From assembly GCA_947247005.1 (NCBI GenBank), contig OX365956.1, positions 13,350,089-13,414,088 of the forward strand: a DNA stretch of 64,000 nucleotides. The letters run 5' to 3'. The notes under the pieces are model-generated. The model saw only the letters and a list, made by a program, of their open reading frames with translations, was not told where the DNA came from and searched no databases. The position numbers and the translations under genes are program-made. Numbering within the stretch: the first letter of the stretch is position 1; each line of letters begins with the position of its first letter. The stretch is from Spisula solida (lineage: Eukaryota; Mollusca; Bivalvia; Venerida; Mactridae). Positions 24,074 through 36,905 of this stretch are shown piece by piece.

Positions 24074-26795
24074 ACAATTATCTCACAACAAATCTGGTAA
24101 TTGTGTGTCTACTTGTGACGCCGTTGGAGTATTAGTTCACAGTCTTGGTTGCCTTCAAATACAATTATATATATCCTAATGTGCTTCTAACAAGTGTTCT
24201 ATGGCGTGCAACTATCTATTAACCTAACACTTTTACGTCTATGAGTCTATTATGACGCTGTGATTTAGAAACGCAGACACATTTCCTTAATTCTTTTAGA
24301 TAATCTTATATCGATCGGGACATCAGTCTATATAGCTAGGTTGGTTTATTGTTGGCTTCGAGTTTGTGAAATTAACACTGTTTTAATGGTTAAATCCTGG
24401 ATAATGTTTAGTTGTAATTAATTACACAGTATAAATCAATTCAATTGTCTAAATAATCGTATTTGGATATTTCGGTTCTTTTCCAATTAAACCAAACCAC
24501 AAACACTGTATTACGGTGTAAAAAGAAATTATGAAGGCTTAAATAGACAGCCATAATTTTAATGATAAACTAACAAACTATATTCGCACTACCTATTCAG
24601 ACAATGGTTGTAATCTTCTGTGTACATATAAACTGCAACGTCACTGTCACCAGATTCTAACTGAAATATACATATGAATCTTCTCATCATACATGGAATA
24701 CTATATATGACGTGTATTTACTCGATTGCGGGATAGAAAACGTCGATTAACATTTACCGTGCTTATATTATACGGAAATACGTCTTTACTCCTCACCTCT
24801 AACAACATGACATTACAGTCTACTATGTCGTCCGTATATGAATGAATGTCACGTACAACAACAATAGCTATTTCTGAAAATGAGTAATAACCCAGATATG
24901 GTTTGTTAGCATCAGAGAAATTGTAAAATAATCCACAGATGGTTACAGCATAATAGTATAGACAAAGAAAAGAATAAACGCGAAAAAATTAAAGTAGACA
25001 AATCAAAGAACAAAACTCCCTGAATGTATGTAATATTGATCCCATGAAGTGCCTTGCAATATGTTTGCTTACTAGTTAGAGTCAACATGTCGACTTTAAA
25101 GTTGGCATATTAAACATAGATTGTGACGTTAATTTTCTAATAGCATCGTTCCATGACTGAACAAACATGGTTATGATTTAGAAGTGAAATTTGTCGATTT
25201 AACAAATGCATGAAATACTCATATTGTTCCATCAAACTAATCCTCTATCAAATAAATGAACGCAACGTGCTGTTGGAAAAGAACCAAATGTGCATATATC
25301 GATCCTTGTAAAATCTTAAAATGAGAAGTGGTCGGAAGATATAATTAAATGTTGTAAAAACGTATTTTATTGGTTTTATTAATAAGACTTCGCAATGATA
25401 TAAGGAGGTATTTCTTGTCACCACCGTGTTTCAGATACAACATTTATGCCGAAATGAAAGGAGACATAATAAAGTAAACTTAATTTTAGAACCCAACAAT
25501 AAATTTGTAATCACTCCTACATACAGTGGTCAGGAAAAAGCTCCAGTGAAACTGCCTTTGATATCTGTTGTCACAGCATGAAAGGTCATTATCAGCAGCA
25601 TCATGTAATTCAAACCAATAAACTGACACACTATTAATGACAACCACATGTGTAGTCTTATCTAAATAGCCTGACCAGCTACTTTTATAGCTAGCTATAC
25701 ACTTAATGCAATAAAATTTCAAACACGTGTCTTATTTCTGATTTTTTTACAACAAGAAAAACGCAAACAATTTTAAACTGTCAATTTCCTGTTAATCATA
25801 CTTTATACACACTCATAAAAATATATTTTGATTAAAACACAAACAATTCTGACATCTAAAAAGAAACATATATTAAGTAAATTAAATGTATATGTACAAG
25901 TGTTATTGGCCTACATGTATGTACATGAATGATAAAATGCGAACATACAAAAATTTAATTTATATGTAGTAACATCTCGATAATAAGATTCTTTGGACCT
26001 ACAGAGTACGTACAAGGTTTTTGTCTATTCAGATGAGACCACGTGTAAAAGTTGGCCTGTTAATGAAGCGGTTTCTCTGCACAGGTTGAACATCATGTCT
26101 CATGGCGGACAAACATATGAAATTCAGAAAAATAGTCACAAACTGTACATACAGCACTCCCATATAAATGCTGATTTCTTATCATAGGGACCATGTGGTT
26201 AGTTCTGTAATGGTAGTATTTTATTGCCTATCTATAACGTTGCCTCATTAATTATATGATAAAGATATTTATTTAGGTCCCATCTTTGTACAGCATACAT
26301 AATATATACTTATCAAATCACAGCAAAACATTGCACAATCACAGTAACCCTTATATAAAAAGTGTTACTCTACATACCTTTACTTAAAATGATACTATAA
26401 AAGTACAATTACCATTAAGTTATTTACATAATTATGTAAAAGCAAGGAGCTGTTGTTAATCTTTGAAGCAACATTTTATTAAAACGGAAGACTATAAAAA
26501 TTGAAATAGAAAACGAGTACTAATGCACAATTAAAAATGGTTTGAGAAAGCGATTTTTACCTCGGTCAGACCGTAGATAAACTGATTAACAGCTGCTTCT
26601 TGAAAGGAAATAAAACATATCACAATGTAACTATAAATAATATGGGCATTATTTACAGAGATAAATAGTTCTCCTGTTTAAAATATTATGACAGGTTTTG
26701 GCACAAATTCTTATAACTGCCTGATTTGTAACACCAAACTTCAGTTTGTCGTGATCAGAAAATGAGTTAAAATCGGAGTTAATCGTAAAAGCTTT
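24074..26795. other. 2.7 kb without recognisable genes or repeats
   Basis: AT-rich, with only short open frames and no recognised similarity. The right part (about 26440-26795) probably contains the 3' UTR of the minus-strand LINE pseudogene that follows, but no poly(A)-like tail could be placed. Confidence 0.4.
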
Positions 26796-28190
26796 CTATA
26801 CAATGCAATCAAACAAAACATGGATCTCCGATTCAACTTCATTACAAAAGGGGCATTTACGCTCGGATATACTTAATTTATCATATCTGTCGGTTTTAAT
26901 CCTGATTGGTGGAACTCCACATCTAAATTTGCTGAACGCCGATCTATGCCTTGGTGGAAGTATCATTTTACAAAAAGGCTCTACTTCAAAAACAGTTTTA
27001 TAAGTACAATCATTTCTTAATTTATTACGACCTTTTCCTGATTTACTTTCAGGTCTTGAAATCGATTTTTTCCAACTTTCAATATATAAAGACATTAAAA
27101 GGTCAACAATGGTATCACAGGTAAGATATTTTGGCACATGTTTGAATAAATTTTGATAATCAGAAAGTTGACATGTATGTAATTGACTTTTTACAACAAA
27201 CATACAATTCTAACAGCCATAACCGGCTTTGTTGTTAGCCCAGAGTGCTATACGCTTATTTAATATTGTTTCTGGTGTATTACATAATCTGGACCAGAAA
27301 CTTGCCACATACTTCCATTTGCGGACTGAACGGGGTATCCATGCCATTTCCCCCGCCAATGCCGTGTTAGGTGTTTAACGTCCCACGCCCACGAAATAAC
27401 GCATGGCACGATTATGTACATTGTTTATACAGGAAAAATACTTAACACCCCAAATGGCAGCACCATAGCTAATAACGGGCCATACTAAAGAATCGTACAA
27501 TTTAGTGAAGATGTCGTATGGCATACCTCCGACTAATTTACATTTAGCAATATAAATACATAGGGCACGACTAGCACTCTGAGCAACAGCTTTGACAGTA
27601 GTATTATAATCAAGGTGTTCATCAAGAACCAGACCTACGTATGTATATTTACTAACAATTGACAAAGAACTAGCACCACCTGTAAAATTATATTCAATGC
27701 ATGGTACAGAAGGTGGACGAAAATGCATTACATTACTTTTTGTACCATTTACGGTCATGTTATTATGGCAGCACCAATAATTATTATTTAAAGCATTCAA
27801 CAATATTTGCAAATCATGGGCATTTTCCGTCAATATATAATATCATCAGCATATAACAATATAGATATTTTTTCATTATCCATCTCAATACCAATATTCA
27901 AACTTTTGATGTATAGAGATCAAACAATAAAAGTGACAAAATACAACCCTGTCTCAAACCGGAAGTAACGTTAAACCATTCTGTCTTAAAAGAATTTATG
28001 TTTACACAAGACCTAACCGACGAGTAGAAAATTTGATGTCATTTAACATATTGCTAGAAATTCCAGTTTTCAATAACCTATAATAATGAAAACATAACCC
28101 TTTTTGAAATCTATGAATGCGACAAAAGTGGACTGTTTCAGTTTTTTTTCCTTGACTGTTTCTATTATGTTGGTCAGTGTTGAAATTTGG
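26796..28190 (-). pseudogene. LINE reverse transcriptase, decayed, C-terminal two thirds
   Basis: Reading on the minus strand from 28190, frames carry in order: FIDFKK (about 28101-28118; reverse transcriptase palm), SGLRQG (about 27943-27965), LLYADDI (about 27845-27865; catalytic YADD), then NNMTVNGTKSNVMHF and YTYVGLVLDEHLDY. Next comes a thumb-like region with FTKLYDSLVWPVISYGAAIW, and last a C-terminal segment with CPFCNEVESEIHVLFDC. These are the motifs of a non-LTR retrotransposon polymerase. Frameshifts lie near 27834 (just after YADD) and 27375, and a stop near 27205. The endonuclease half is absent upstream, so the copy is 5' truncated. It belongs to a different family from the plus-strand LINE at 62.9 kb. 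Confidence 0.88.
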
Positions 28191-28289
28191 TCAATTATAT
28201 GTGGTCATGCTCGGGGAACTGCAGAAAATATTTTGGGAGAGCTTTCCTCTGCCTGACCACTGTATGTAGGAGTGTATTTGATATTACAT

Positions 28290-28600
28290 GCTATCAAACT
28301 CGTCGATGTCGAAACACCTCTGGTAAGCTATTCATAATGAACCATTCAATATGTAGAGTACATTCGTTGAAAGCAATTTAATTCTAGAACTCATTAAATT
28401 TGTCTAATGAGATTAATTGTCATAAATTTCAGAAACAAAAACACTCAAAATGAATTATGTTTTTAGAAAGCGGCTACACATGAGAATACGTTCATCGATG
28501 GATAGCAACTGTAATTGTTAAGTTGTGTAAGTCACGAGGTGAACAACGAGTCCAATTAATCAGAATGTCCAATTAATGAAGATTGCAGATGCTCATAATG
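28290..28600 (+). repeat. Dispersed repeat, pair with 41885-42145
   Basis: Shares in order TCAAACTC(G/A)TC, CCTCTGGT(A/G)A, GAGAT(T/G)AATTG, AACAGTAATTGT-like words, and AATTAATCAGAA(T/A)GTCCAATTAATGAAG with the second copy. Diverged and non-coding. No TIRs found. Confidence 0.6.
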
Positions 28601-29084
28601 TTATATTCTCATCATTATATCGTAGCGACTGTTATGCGACTAATATGATGGCATACAGCAGAAACAATCTTACTGTCGTAGGAATATTTCTGCGCTATAT
28701 ATATAGCAGTCCATCTAGGGAATAAAAGGTATACATTTTGGTATTTGTTCAAATTACTTGTCACTGCAGAAAATCGCTTTTAAGGAAAACCACTTCTTTA
28801 TTGTATTTAATTATACAACATTAGAAAACAAGTATAGTCCAGTGGGTGGAGGAGTCTGTGGATCTGTCTCATCAGTCTCCCGTGTCTTCCTATGGACTAG
28901 CTACCTGCAAAGCTGCTATTTGACTGGTGTGGCATAAGAGCATACTTTGGGCCAACTGGTACATTAACACATCCGAATTGCCATTCATTGATGAGTCCTG
29001 TAGGATAGAGACAGACTGCGACGTTGGCGCACCAAGACAGAAGGAACAGAAGTGAATAATTGGTATGCTTTGATGTTTGCAAAA
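28601..29084. other. No recognisable feature
   Basis: A palindromic CTATATATATAG motif occurs near 28697; otherwise nothing supportable. Confidence 0.35.
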
Positions 29085-29560
29085 CAATAATAGAAAATCG
29101 GACAGGGAGTGCAGCACTCAACTTAACTAGCCGAGCACAGAAAACATTACATACCATAACTACACGGCACAATGCCCATCACGTAACTGAACTCAGAAAA
29201 TAAATATGTTAAGTGTTTAAATCTACATGTTAGTCACCCCTACCGTTGTTCACACCGGAGGGGACTATAGGTTTCCCCTCCATCCGTCCGTCTGTCTGCT
29301 GAAAGATTAAGCACAAGGTAACTGAATAACTGAACAAAACAGCTTGATGAAAATTTGCATATGAACAGGTGGCAATGTACAGATTATGCACGTCATTTTT
29401 TAACAATGGCATGCAAATTGTGTTTGCTATGGTAACGAAAATAGTCAGAATTGCAAAAACACATATCATAGTAACTGAACAACACAGCTTGATGAAACTA
29501 TGTGGCAACGTGCATATCATGCATGTTATTTTTTCACCATGAAATTCCAAATTATTATCA
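29085..29560 (-). repeat. Copy of the Penelope-associated module, minus strand
   Basis: Reading on the minus strand: a degenerate hairpin unit ending in CCTATAGTCCCCTCCGGTG (about 29275-29258), then GGGCATTGTGCCGTG and GTTTTCTGTGCTCGGCTAGT, GTTGAGTGCTGCACTCCCTG. The conserved tail lies at about 29092-29185. Diverged, and lacks the central part of the long module. Confidence 0.6.
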
Positions 29561-29988
29561 GTTTATGGATTTGTCGCATGTGTGACAAAATGAGCCTACG
29601 TCTCGTGTATGGTTATTACATTTGCAAAAGGTCGTTTCTCATTTAGAAAATGGTTTCAACTATTTTTTGTACAGTTTGGAAGGACACTTTGCTGGCGTCT
29701 CAATGCAGATAAGGGTATCCAAACTGCATTTATCTTTCTCATTTTGATATGCTTGATAATTGTATTTATAGCTCCTAATGATGTGCCAACACATTGAGCT
29801 ACTTGCCTAATTGTAAATCTTCAACCATTTTAAAAAACAATATGTGGTTTTTGCAATCCGTTTCTAGTATGTTAGGGTATTTGGATGATGTGCTTTAGGT
29901 TTATTTCCAAATAAAATTACATCACTTTTAAATTTCTTAAATTATCAAGTAGTTGCTGAATATTGCATTACGCCATTTCACCATACAA
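29561..29988. other. No recognisable feature
   Basis: Flanks the 3' end of the Penelope-like element; no gene seen. Confidence 0.35.
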
Positions 29989-30897
29989 AAAGAGTATATT
30001 AAGTCAGACAGGGAAGGCAGCACTCAACTTAACCAGCCGAGCACAGAAAACATTAAAAACACACAAAGCACAATGCCCAACTAAACAAGCGCAGATGCGC
30101 CCAAGTCCAAGCTGTCGAAAAGTATAATAAATTATAACTAGCTGAATGAGGCGGAATGCCTACGCTGAATGACCTAGTAACAACAGTAAAACTGCTGAAC
30201 TACATAGTTATAACAGCCTTTAGTCTCAAAAGTTAAATAACAGTATTAAAACGTTGAAAGGCCCGTATAGTCGGATGACCTACTAACTAGCTGAATGTGC
30301 CAGTTTCCACAGCAAAAGGACTATATTGCCCCGCTTTAGCTGTAAGAAATCTTAAAACGAAGAAGTGCCCAACACACTACCGACCAAGAAAATTAAACGC
30401 CCCTTGTCTCATTGTTTAAAAACTGAATAGAAAAGATTCAGCAAACAAAAGGCAGAAAGCCCACGCTGAATGACCTAGTAACAACAGTAAAACTGCTGAA
30501 CTACATAGTTTTAGCAGCCTTCAGTAACAGTATTAAAACGTTGAAAGGCCCGATTTCAGCAACAAAAATTCTGAAAACCTTAAAACGAGTGACCCAGTTT
30601 CATTAAGTAAAATGACGTAATTGAACAAATCGAGATATGACGTACTGAACAAGTTATTAAGAATTGCAAGCAATACAGAAGTCCCCTACCGGTTTAAAGC
30701 TATTGTCAATGTGTCTGTTGCCATATCAACCACAATTTCCGTCAGAACCAAAACTGACGGAGAGATGGCAAACCAATAGTCCCCTCCGGTCAAAAACCGG
30801 TAGGGGACTTAAAACTACATTAAAAGACCTCAGGGGACAGAAAACTACATCCATAACTCCTAGGCTGTACATAGACTCATGAACGAACCCGGTAGGA
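29989..30897 (-). repeat. Long 3' module at the end of the Penelope-like element
   Basis: On the minus strand it starts TCCTACCGGGTTCGTTC at 30897 and ends TGACTTAATATACTCTTT at 29989. It is in the same orientation as the Penelope-like reverse transcriptase upstream. It is the inverted partner of 32342-32975. It is longer (909 versus 634 bp) because a ~90 bp block (GAATGACCTAGTAACAACAG...GTTGAAAGGCCCG) occurs twice, at about 30170-30262 and 30471-30552, with other sequence between. A hairpin unit bounded by GTCCCCTACCGGTTT lies at about 30680-30810. Confidence 0.8.
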
Positions 30898-31959
30898 TGC
30901 GAATCGCTGGGACGAAATAGTAAGAGGACAACCGGCAAATACGAATAAATAGTTAACTCCTAGCTCCTTTTGGCCCCGGTGAAAAAATTAAATACTGAGA
31001 AAGTATGGCACATTATCGATTATTTAAAAATGAAAAACTCGATTGTAAACGGAATTGGCGTTTAAATCCAGATACAAACCCATATTCTAATAATTAAACA
31101 AAATACGAAACTACCGGAAGTAGCACCGACCCCAACAGAAACCGCGGGACACGCGAGAACAAAAAGGCACAGAAAATATAATTTTTTTATACACAACTTC
31201 ACTCGAAAAGGCGCGGAACATACATAAAAAACTAGCACAGGAACATGTAATAAAAAACCGGGCATCCAATCCCGAAAGTCTGCTGCTTAAGTCAGTCAAA
31301 CTAAAACGGAACAAGAGCCAGTTGGTAAGAAATTAACAACCGGACAAAACATACACCACAAGGACAATCCACAACAGACACTGAGTATATGCAATTTTGA
31401 AAGATACGAAGCAGCCTTGTGCTGGACAACGAATTTTCAGAATGGCACATACAAAATTAATAAAGTTTAACAAAAGGCACAGTGGCCAAATATTTTTGTA
31501 TTTTTTCCAATTATACTATAAAGTGGACAGTACATACACAGAGGAAGGTTGACTAAAGGGCTTCCGCCTTCGAACGGGCAGTGACACTTGTAACTGGGGG
31601 CTTAAACGTTTTACAGTGCACCAAACCTCACACTTACCCAATAGACAACCTTATAGAACAGGACAGTGTAAATAAATGTTTCCCGCCATGTAATGCCCCC
31701 TAACAAAAAGGCCACAGTGACCGGTAATAAAAGAATGTAAAACATGAAACATTATATAAAATACAACCATCGAGTAGCACAGAAAGTACTCAATGACCTA
31801 TCAGAAGTCAGAGCAACAAGAGAGCAAAACATTTAAGGGTACGACAAGACAATGTAACAGACAGGCATCAATGCCAGCCGTCCACAAAGGCTTGAGGTTA
31901 GGCATATCATAGAGTCTGTATATTTTCCGGTCATCGCACAATGAAATAAGAAGCATAGC
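30898..31959 (-). mobile_element. 3' UTR of the Penelope-like element
   Basis: Matches the plus-strand sequence at about 7440-8165 over several hundred bases, at moderate identity and in the same order. Because homology continues well past the end of the reading frame, the element has an unusually long 3' UTR. No GIY-YIG endonuclease motif was seen in it on the minus strand. Confidence 0.65.
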
Positions 31960-34810
31960 GGTGAGCTGTAAATGGACCCACTGCTAAGCAACATTAAAGG
32001 TTCATATCCTCTACTCAGAAAACGTTTTATGATCCTGAGAAACACATCATGAAAGAGGCTATGACCAAGAATCCTTCGAAATTTGTAAAGCACATCACCA
32101 TAACATTCAGGCTGAGACAGACTTGTCGCAGAAGTGTCTTTAAACTAGTACCATATTTAGAAATGAGATCTGAATTACGCCTATAGAATTTTGCAAACGT
32201 TTTACGAAGTTTATGGAAGCGATAGCCTTGTTGCAGTAACTTATTAGTAATACAAAGATTTCGAGTATTAAAGTCCTCCACCCGAGAGCAAGCTCTAGCA
32301 AAACGGATTAATTGAGAAGCGTAAACACCATATGAAGTTGATCCTACCGGGTTCGTTCATGAGTCTATGTACAGCTGTGGAGTTATGGATGTAGTGTTCT
32401 GTCCCCTGAGGTCATTTAATGTAGTTTTAAGTCCCCTACCGGTTTTTGACCGGAGGGGACTATTGGTTTGCCATCTGTCCGTCAGTTTTGGTTCTGACGG
32501 AAATTGTTGTTGATATGGCAACATACATATTGACTATGGCTTTACACCGGTGGGGGACTTCTGTATTGCTTGCAATTCAGTACGTCATATCTCGATTTGT
32601 TCAATTACGTCATTTTACTTAATGAAACTGGGTCACTCGTTTTAAGGTTTTCAGATTTTTGGTGGTGAAATCGGGCCTTTCAACGTTTTAATACTGTTAC
32701 TTAACTTTTAGACTGTAGGCTGCTAAAACTATGTAGTTCAGCAGTTTTACTGTTGTTACTAGGTCATTCAGCGTATGCATTCCGCCTTTTGGTTGCTGTA
32801 TCTTTTCTACTGGGTCATTCAGCTAGTTATAATTTATTATACTTTTCGACAGCTTGGACTTGGGCGGATCTGCGCTTGTTTAGTTGGGCATTGTGCTTTG
32901 TGTGTTTTTAATGTTTTCTGTGCTCGGCTGGTTAAGTTGAGTGCTGCCTTCCCTGTCTGACTTAATATACTCTTTTTGACCGTGAAATATCTCCATCCAA
33001 GTGTGGGTAATTTACAATATCGAAGTTAAAATCATCTCTCTTGTCGTAAATTTTACTAACAATTTGACCTGCTTCTATAGCAAGGTCAATGTCTAGGAAT
33101 GATGCGCGTGTATCAGATGAATTCGCTTTATTTAGTGTTAATTCGGCTGGGTAAATTTCTACGATCTTTTTAGAAAAGTAAGGATTGTCAATATTTAAAA
33201 TGTCATCACGGTATCGGGACGTATTATTGAACGCTGTAATTGCCTCAGATTGGTGTTCGGGAGACAATTTTAACATGAAATCGCGTTCATAACAATATAA
33301 AAACAGATCTGCGACAAGAGGTGCACAATTAGTTCCCATAGGAATACCGATAATTTGTTTATAAATGGTATTGCCCAGCCTTACAAAAATGTTGTCAAGA
33401 AGAAAAATAAGGGCTTCACAGACCTCTCTGCAGGTCCACATAGTAAATTTATCTGATATGTTGTTAGTAAAATATGCATTAGAATAACTGCATGCCAGAA
33501 ATGTGGTTTTCTCTCTACCAAATGTTTTCTCGACCAGCGCTATTAACTTATCTTTGATACGAGCATGTGGCAGTGTGGTATATAATGTTGAAAAATCGTT
33601 AGTACTAAGAGAAGAAATATATTGTTTCCTATGGATTTTGTCAAGAATAACTCCAGAATTTTTAACAGACCAAAATAAATTAATACCAGAATTTTCATAA
33701 GTCTTTATACAGTATCGTTGGACATGAACTTTTATAGCAGTTAAACATGAAGTTAGTAATTTAGACACATTGGTAGTTGTGCAAGCACTAGAATTAGAAA
33801 TGAAACGGGCTTTGTAAGGGATCTTATGCAGTTTGAGAATCCAATACATAGTTGGTATTTTGTGTTGGCCTTCGCATATACAAGTTTTAAGTGTTTCGCA
33901 GCTAGTTTTATGAAGATCCACAATGTCGCTCTCAGAAAACAGTGTTGACGTAAAAGCATTGGTAGAGGAAAGTTCATTAGATAATACATTAACATAATGT
34001 AATCGTCAAATGATAATGATATTAGAAGCCTTATCAGCAGGAACCAAAACGAAATTATTATGAAAATTTTGTATGTCTAATTTTAACTGGCGAAAAGAAG
34101 ATCTAGACTTAGGGGGTAAAAGTGTAGGATTAGACTGGTAGAATTGAATACGTTTTTCCATTATATTTAAGAAAGCTCGTTTCCAAGATGATAATGAGCT
34201 AGGATCCGCTTTCTCTCTACGGCTCCACTTTAAACAAAACTCTTCGATAGAATTAGCTATTTCTGTTCTACATCGGTTAAAATCAATTTTAGAGGGAAAT
34301 CTATATTTAGGCCCTTTTGAAAACAACTTACGAATGTTTTTATTCAAAATACTGAAGTCCCCAGTGATGATGTGACCGGCTGGAGTAAAACAAAATTTAG
34401 AAGATACACAATTACAACTAGTAGGGGTGTTGCTTATTATATCAAGATCTGATACAATTTGATTATAGTTGAAAACAACACTTCTGATAGGTTTTTTATA
34501 TTTGTAACAAATAATAGGACATTCAGAGTTTTTGAAATATTTGGGAACAGAATCAATAACACTATGATCTCTTAAGATGCTTTGTACATCCACAAAATAT
34601 ATCCCTTTATTAACATACAAGAGCTTCAAGAAATGTCGTTTAAGATCAGCTTCTTTTTCTATATGAGGTCTTAAAACATGTTGTGTATAACTTTGGACCA
34701 ATGAGGCAGTATTATATAAAGGATTAGATTGAATAAAAATAGAATCTGCTCCATTGTCAATGGTAACAAGGGACGATAAAGGCATTGTTCCAAGACAAGA
34801 CAACATATAA
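31960..34810 (-). pseudogene. Penelope-like element reverse transcriptase (interrupted)
   Basis: The minus-strand frame from 34806 carries an N-terminal region with SCNCVSSKFCF, GHIITGDFSILN and LFSKGPKYRFPS, then VLVPADKAS. One in-frame TGA follows at about 34006-34008, after which the same frame continues. Reverse transcriptase motifs follow: TNDFSTLYTTLPH (about 33603-33565; catalytic D), GIPMGTNCAPLVADLFLYC, YRDD (catalytic pair, about 33213-33202) and RASFLDIDL. The protein breaks at about 32980 where a 634 bp repeat is inserted. It resumes at 32341 with YGVYASQLIRFARACS and ends near 31960 with a basic segment (RIIKRFLSRGYEP). No GIY-YIG nuclease is visible, so it would be an endonuclease-lacking type. 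It resembles, from memory, reverse transcriptases with 'GTNCAPL' abundant in amphioxus and molluscs. The Penelope label is likely rather than certain. Confidence 0.75.
32342..32975 (+). mobile_element. Module inserted in the Penelope-like frame, opposite orientation
   Basis: Starts TCCTACCGGGTTCGTTC and ends TGACTTAATATACTCTTT, the same ends as 30897-29989 on the other strand. The flanks carry TTGA at 32338-32341 and 32976-32979. Removing the insert and one TTGA rejoins the polymerase frame between its GDIS and TSYGVY portions. It includes a hairpin unit at about 32431-32565 (GTCCCCTACCGGTTTTTG ... CACCGGTGGGGGACT). Non-coding. Confidence 0.82.
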
Positions 34811-35190
34811 TGTTTACCAGACTAATATCTAGATAACCAACAGTCAACACTAAGCGTGATTTACGATTGATATTACCATTACGCCTCCTACCATGAGATC
34901 TAGATTTCCTTTTCCTTATAGAACAAATAGAAAAAATGTCAATACTAGGATCCTTAGAAATATTGCCTTCCTGATAGATATTATCATTTAACCAAGGGGA
35001 AAAGGTGTCTGTAAAGTTTTCATCCATTTTAGTTCAGCAAGTTGTCTGGCTTTAATTTTATAACTTTTAGTGGCAAGTTCATTTGAATATCGTATTTGCT
35101 CCCGCATTAAGACTACGACGATTAAATAGGACCGAATTTGGTCAGAGAAAAGTGACATTTTCCCAATCATTTTAGCATTAGTATACACGA
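34671..35190 (-). pseudogene. Probable N-terminal end of the Penelope-like ORF
   Basis: Two overlapping minus-strand frames precede the polymerase frame. One carries a basic patch (RKRKSRSHGRRRNGNINRK) typical of nucleic-acid-binding N-termini. The frame relation to the polymerase differs, so a frameshift separates them. The true start cannot be fixed. Confidence 0.4.
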
Positions 35191-36694
35191 GTTGACATTG
35201 TTATTCGACCTGTACTTACAGCTTCACTGAACGGAGTTTAAAATGTGAGGTATCAATCTAATGCTAATACAATAATCTTTGATATACAGTTCACGTTTTC
35301 AAAATATATATGGATACAAGATAGATATAGCATGACTTGCATTCCAATTTGAACAACCCTCGTATAACATAACACTTGAAATTAATTTTCCTCTAATTCA
35401 TAAACCCAAACTAGGGAAATTACATTTTCTGTATCGCGCAGTGCTGGGAATAAGCCAGAACTCTGTACAATGTGGTGCAATTGTACACGAATGCTTATTA
35501 ATTAACTAGTCCTTGTCTAGCTTGAATCTTCAGTCTCTCTATCACTGTCAACTTATGATATGTTTTTTTTAGATATTTGATAGATTTATGGCACTAGAGG
35601 AATTCCAAGATTCGATACAAGCTGTTCTTACTTTTAACAGAGCACATGATGATTCCATATATTCTCCCTTAATGGCGACGCGCATGCACATAAGGTAATG
35701 TACTGTTTTGTATTTGTTTATTCAAAATTTAAACATGTTATATACTGACCATATTCTAGCCAACAACGTCCGGTTTATATTGATACCTTTACTGTAGTAT
35801 TTTTTGTGATTACCCTTATATGCATAGTTACGAATCGGCGACTTTCAGTTACAAAAACGGCTATCATATTGAGACATAAAGCAGTCAAAGAAACATTTTA
35901 TTCGAACCCCGCACTTAACACGGTTAAAGTCGGGCGTATATGTTCTTGATTCAAGTGGCTAGAATCATGGCAAAATAGTGATGTTAATAATTTTAGTTTT
36001 CAATTAATTCAACATCAAAGTTCGTTAACCATAAATATCTTATTCAGTCGATTCCATCACTAAGCCAGTCTCTCTTTGAAATCCTTCTTGAAATTACCGA
36101 ATATTGCACATTCAGGCTTAGAGGAATTACAATGAACAATGATGTTGCTAGTAATCTCGAATATTAATGTATTTGTGTTACTTTGATCGAAGTCTATTGA
36201 TATTTCACAGTCATCTATCTTTGGTGACGGTGAAATGTTGAGGAGTCATCCTTTTTAGAATGTAATATTGAATGTTCTGAATTACAAGTTGCTGTCTCCC
36301 TGGTCCGATAAGAACTAAATTATCCCTGCTTTTTTGCCACTTCAATCACCCTATTAGCATTTACATCCCCGATTTCTTTGTTTAGACCAAATGCGTACTT
36401 TCCAGTGATAGAACATTCAAATTAAGACGTAACGCACAAAAATGGAACCACTAAATGTTGCGTCAAATGACGTGGCCATGGCATTACTCCAACGTTGCTG
36501 TTAGACATCAGACATCATTTAAACATTCACAATCAGTATGTATTTTTGGTTTTAATGTCGAATACGACATTCATTACAAAATTCGAAATTGTTAAGTTTA
36601 TTTATTCTGTTTTGAATGACTTTGTTTCAATGTCGAATTTGAATCAATTGAGTAAATTATTTTTAAATAGAAAATGAACTGGGTGAAGTGAGGT
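35191..36694. other. 1.5 kb without recognisable genes
   Basis: AT-rich unique-looking DNA; nothing supportable. Confidence 0.35.
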
Positions 36695-36905
36695 TATTTT
36701 TCAATAATATCGAATTAAGTTGAGCGTCGGAATTAAATTGCGACATTCATTCTGACATTCAAAATGGTTTCAACTTAATTTTTGGAATGTCGAAATGAAT
36801 GTCGAATTCGACTTTTATTTCGACATTCAAAGTTTTTAAATTAATTTTGGAATGTCAAATTCGACTATCATTTCGACATTCATATCGACATTCCAAAATA
36901 ATCAG
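36695..36905. repeat. Degenerate GTCGAATTCGACATTC-type repeat
   Basis: The words GACATTC, GGAATGTCGAA and TCGAC recur in both orientations at short spacing (about 36740-36895). This gives several overlapping small hairpins such as AATGTCGAATTCGAC. Weaker copies extend left to about 36555. No coding meaning. Confidence 0.6.

Noticed and set aside
32338..32979. Helitron, because the inserted module starts with TC
   Set aside because: The flanks show a TTGA repeat, and the 3' end lacks CTRR with a preceding hairpin; Helitrons do not make target duplications.
35885..35945. Possible tRNA on the minus strand (GGGGTTCGAATA B-box)
   Set aside because: No A box or cloverleaf at the right distance.
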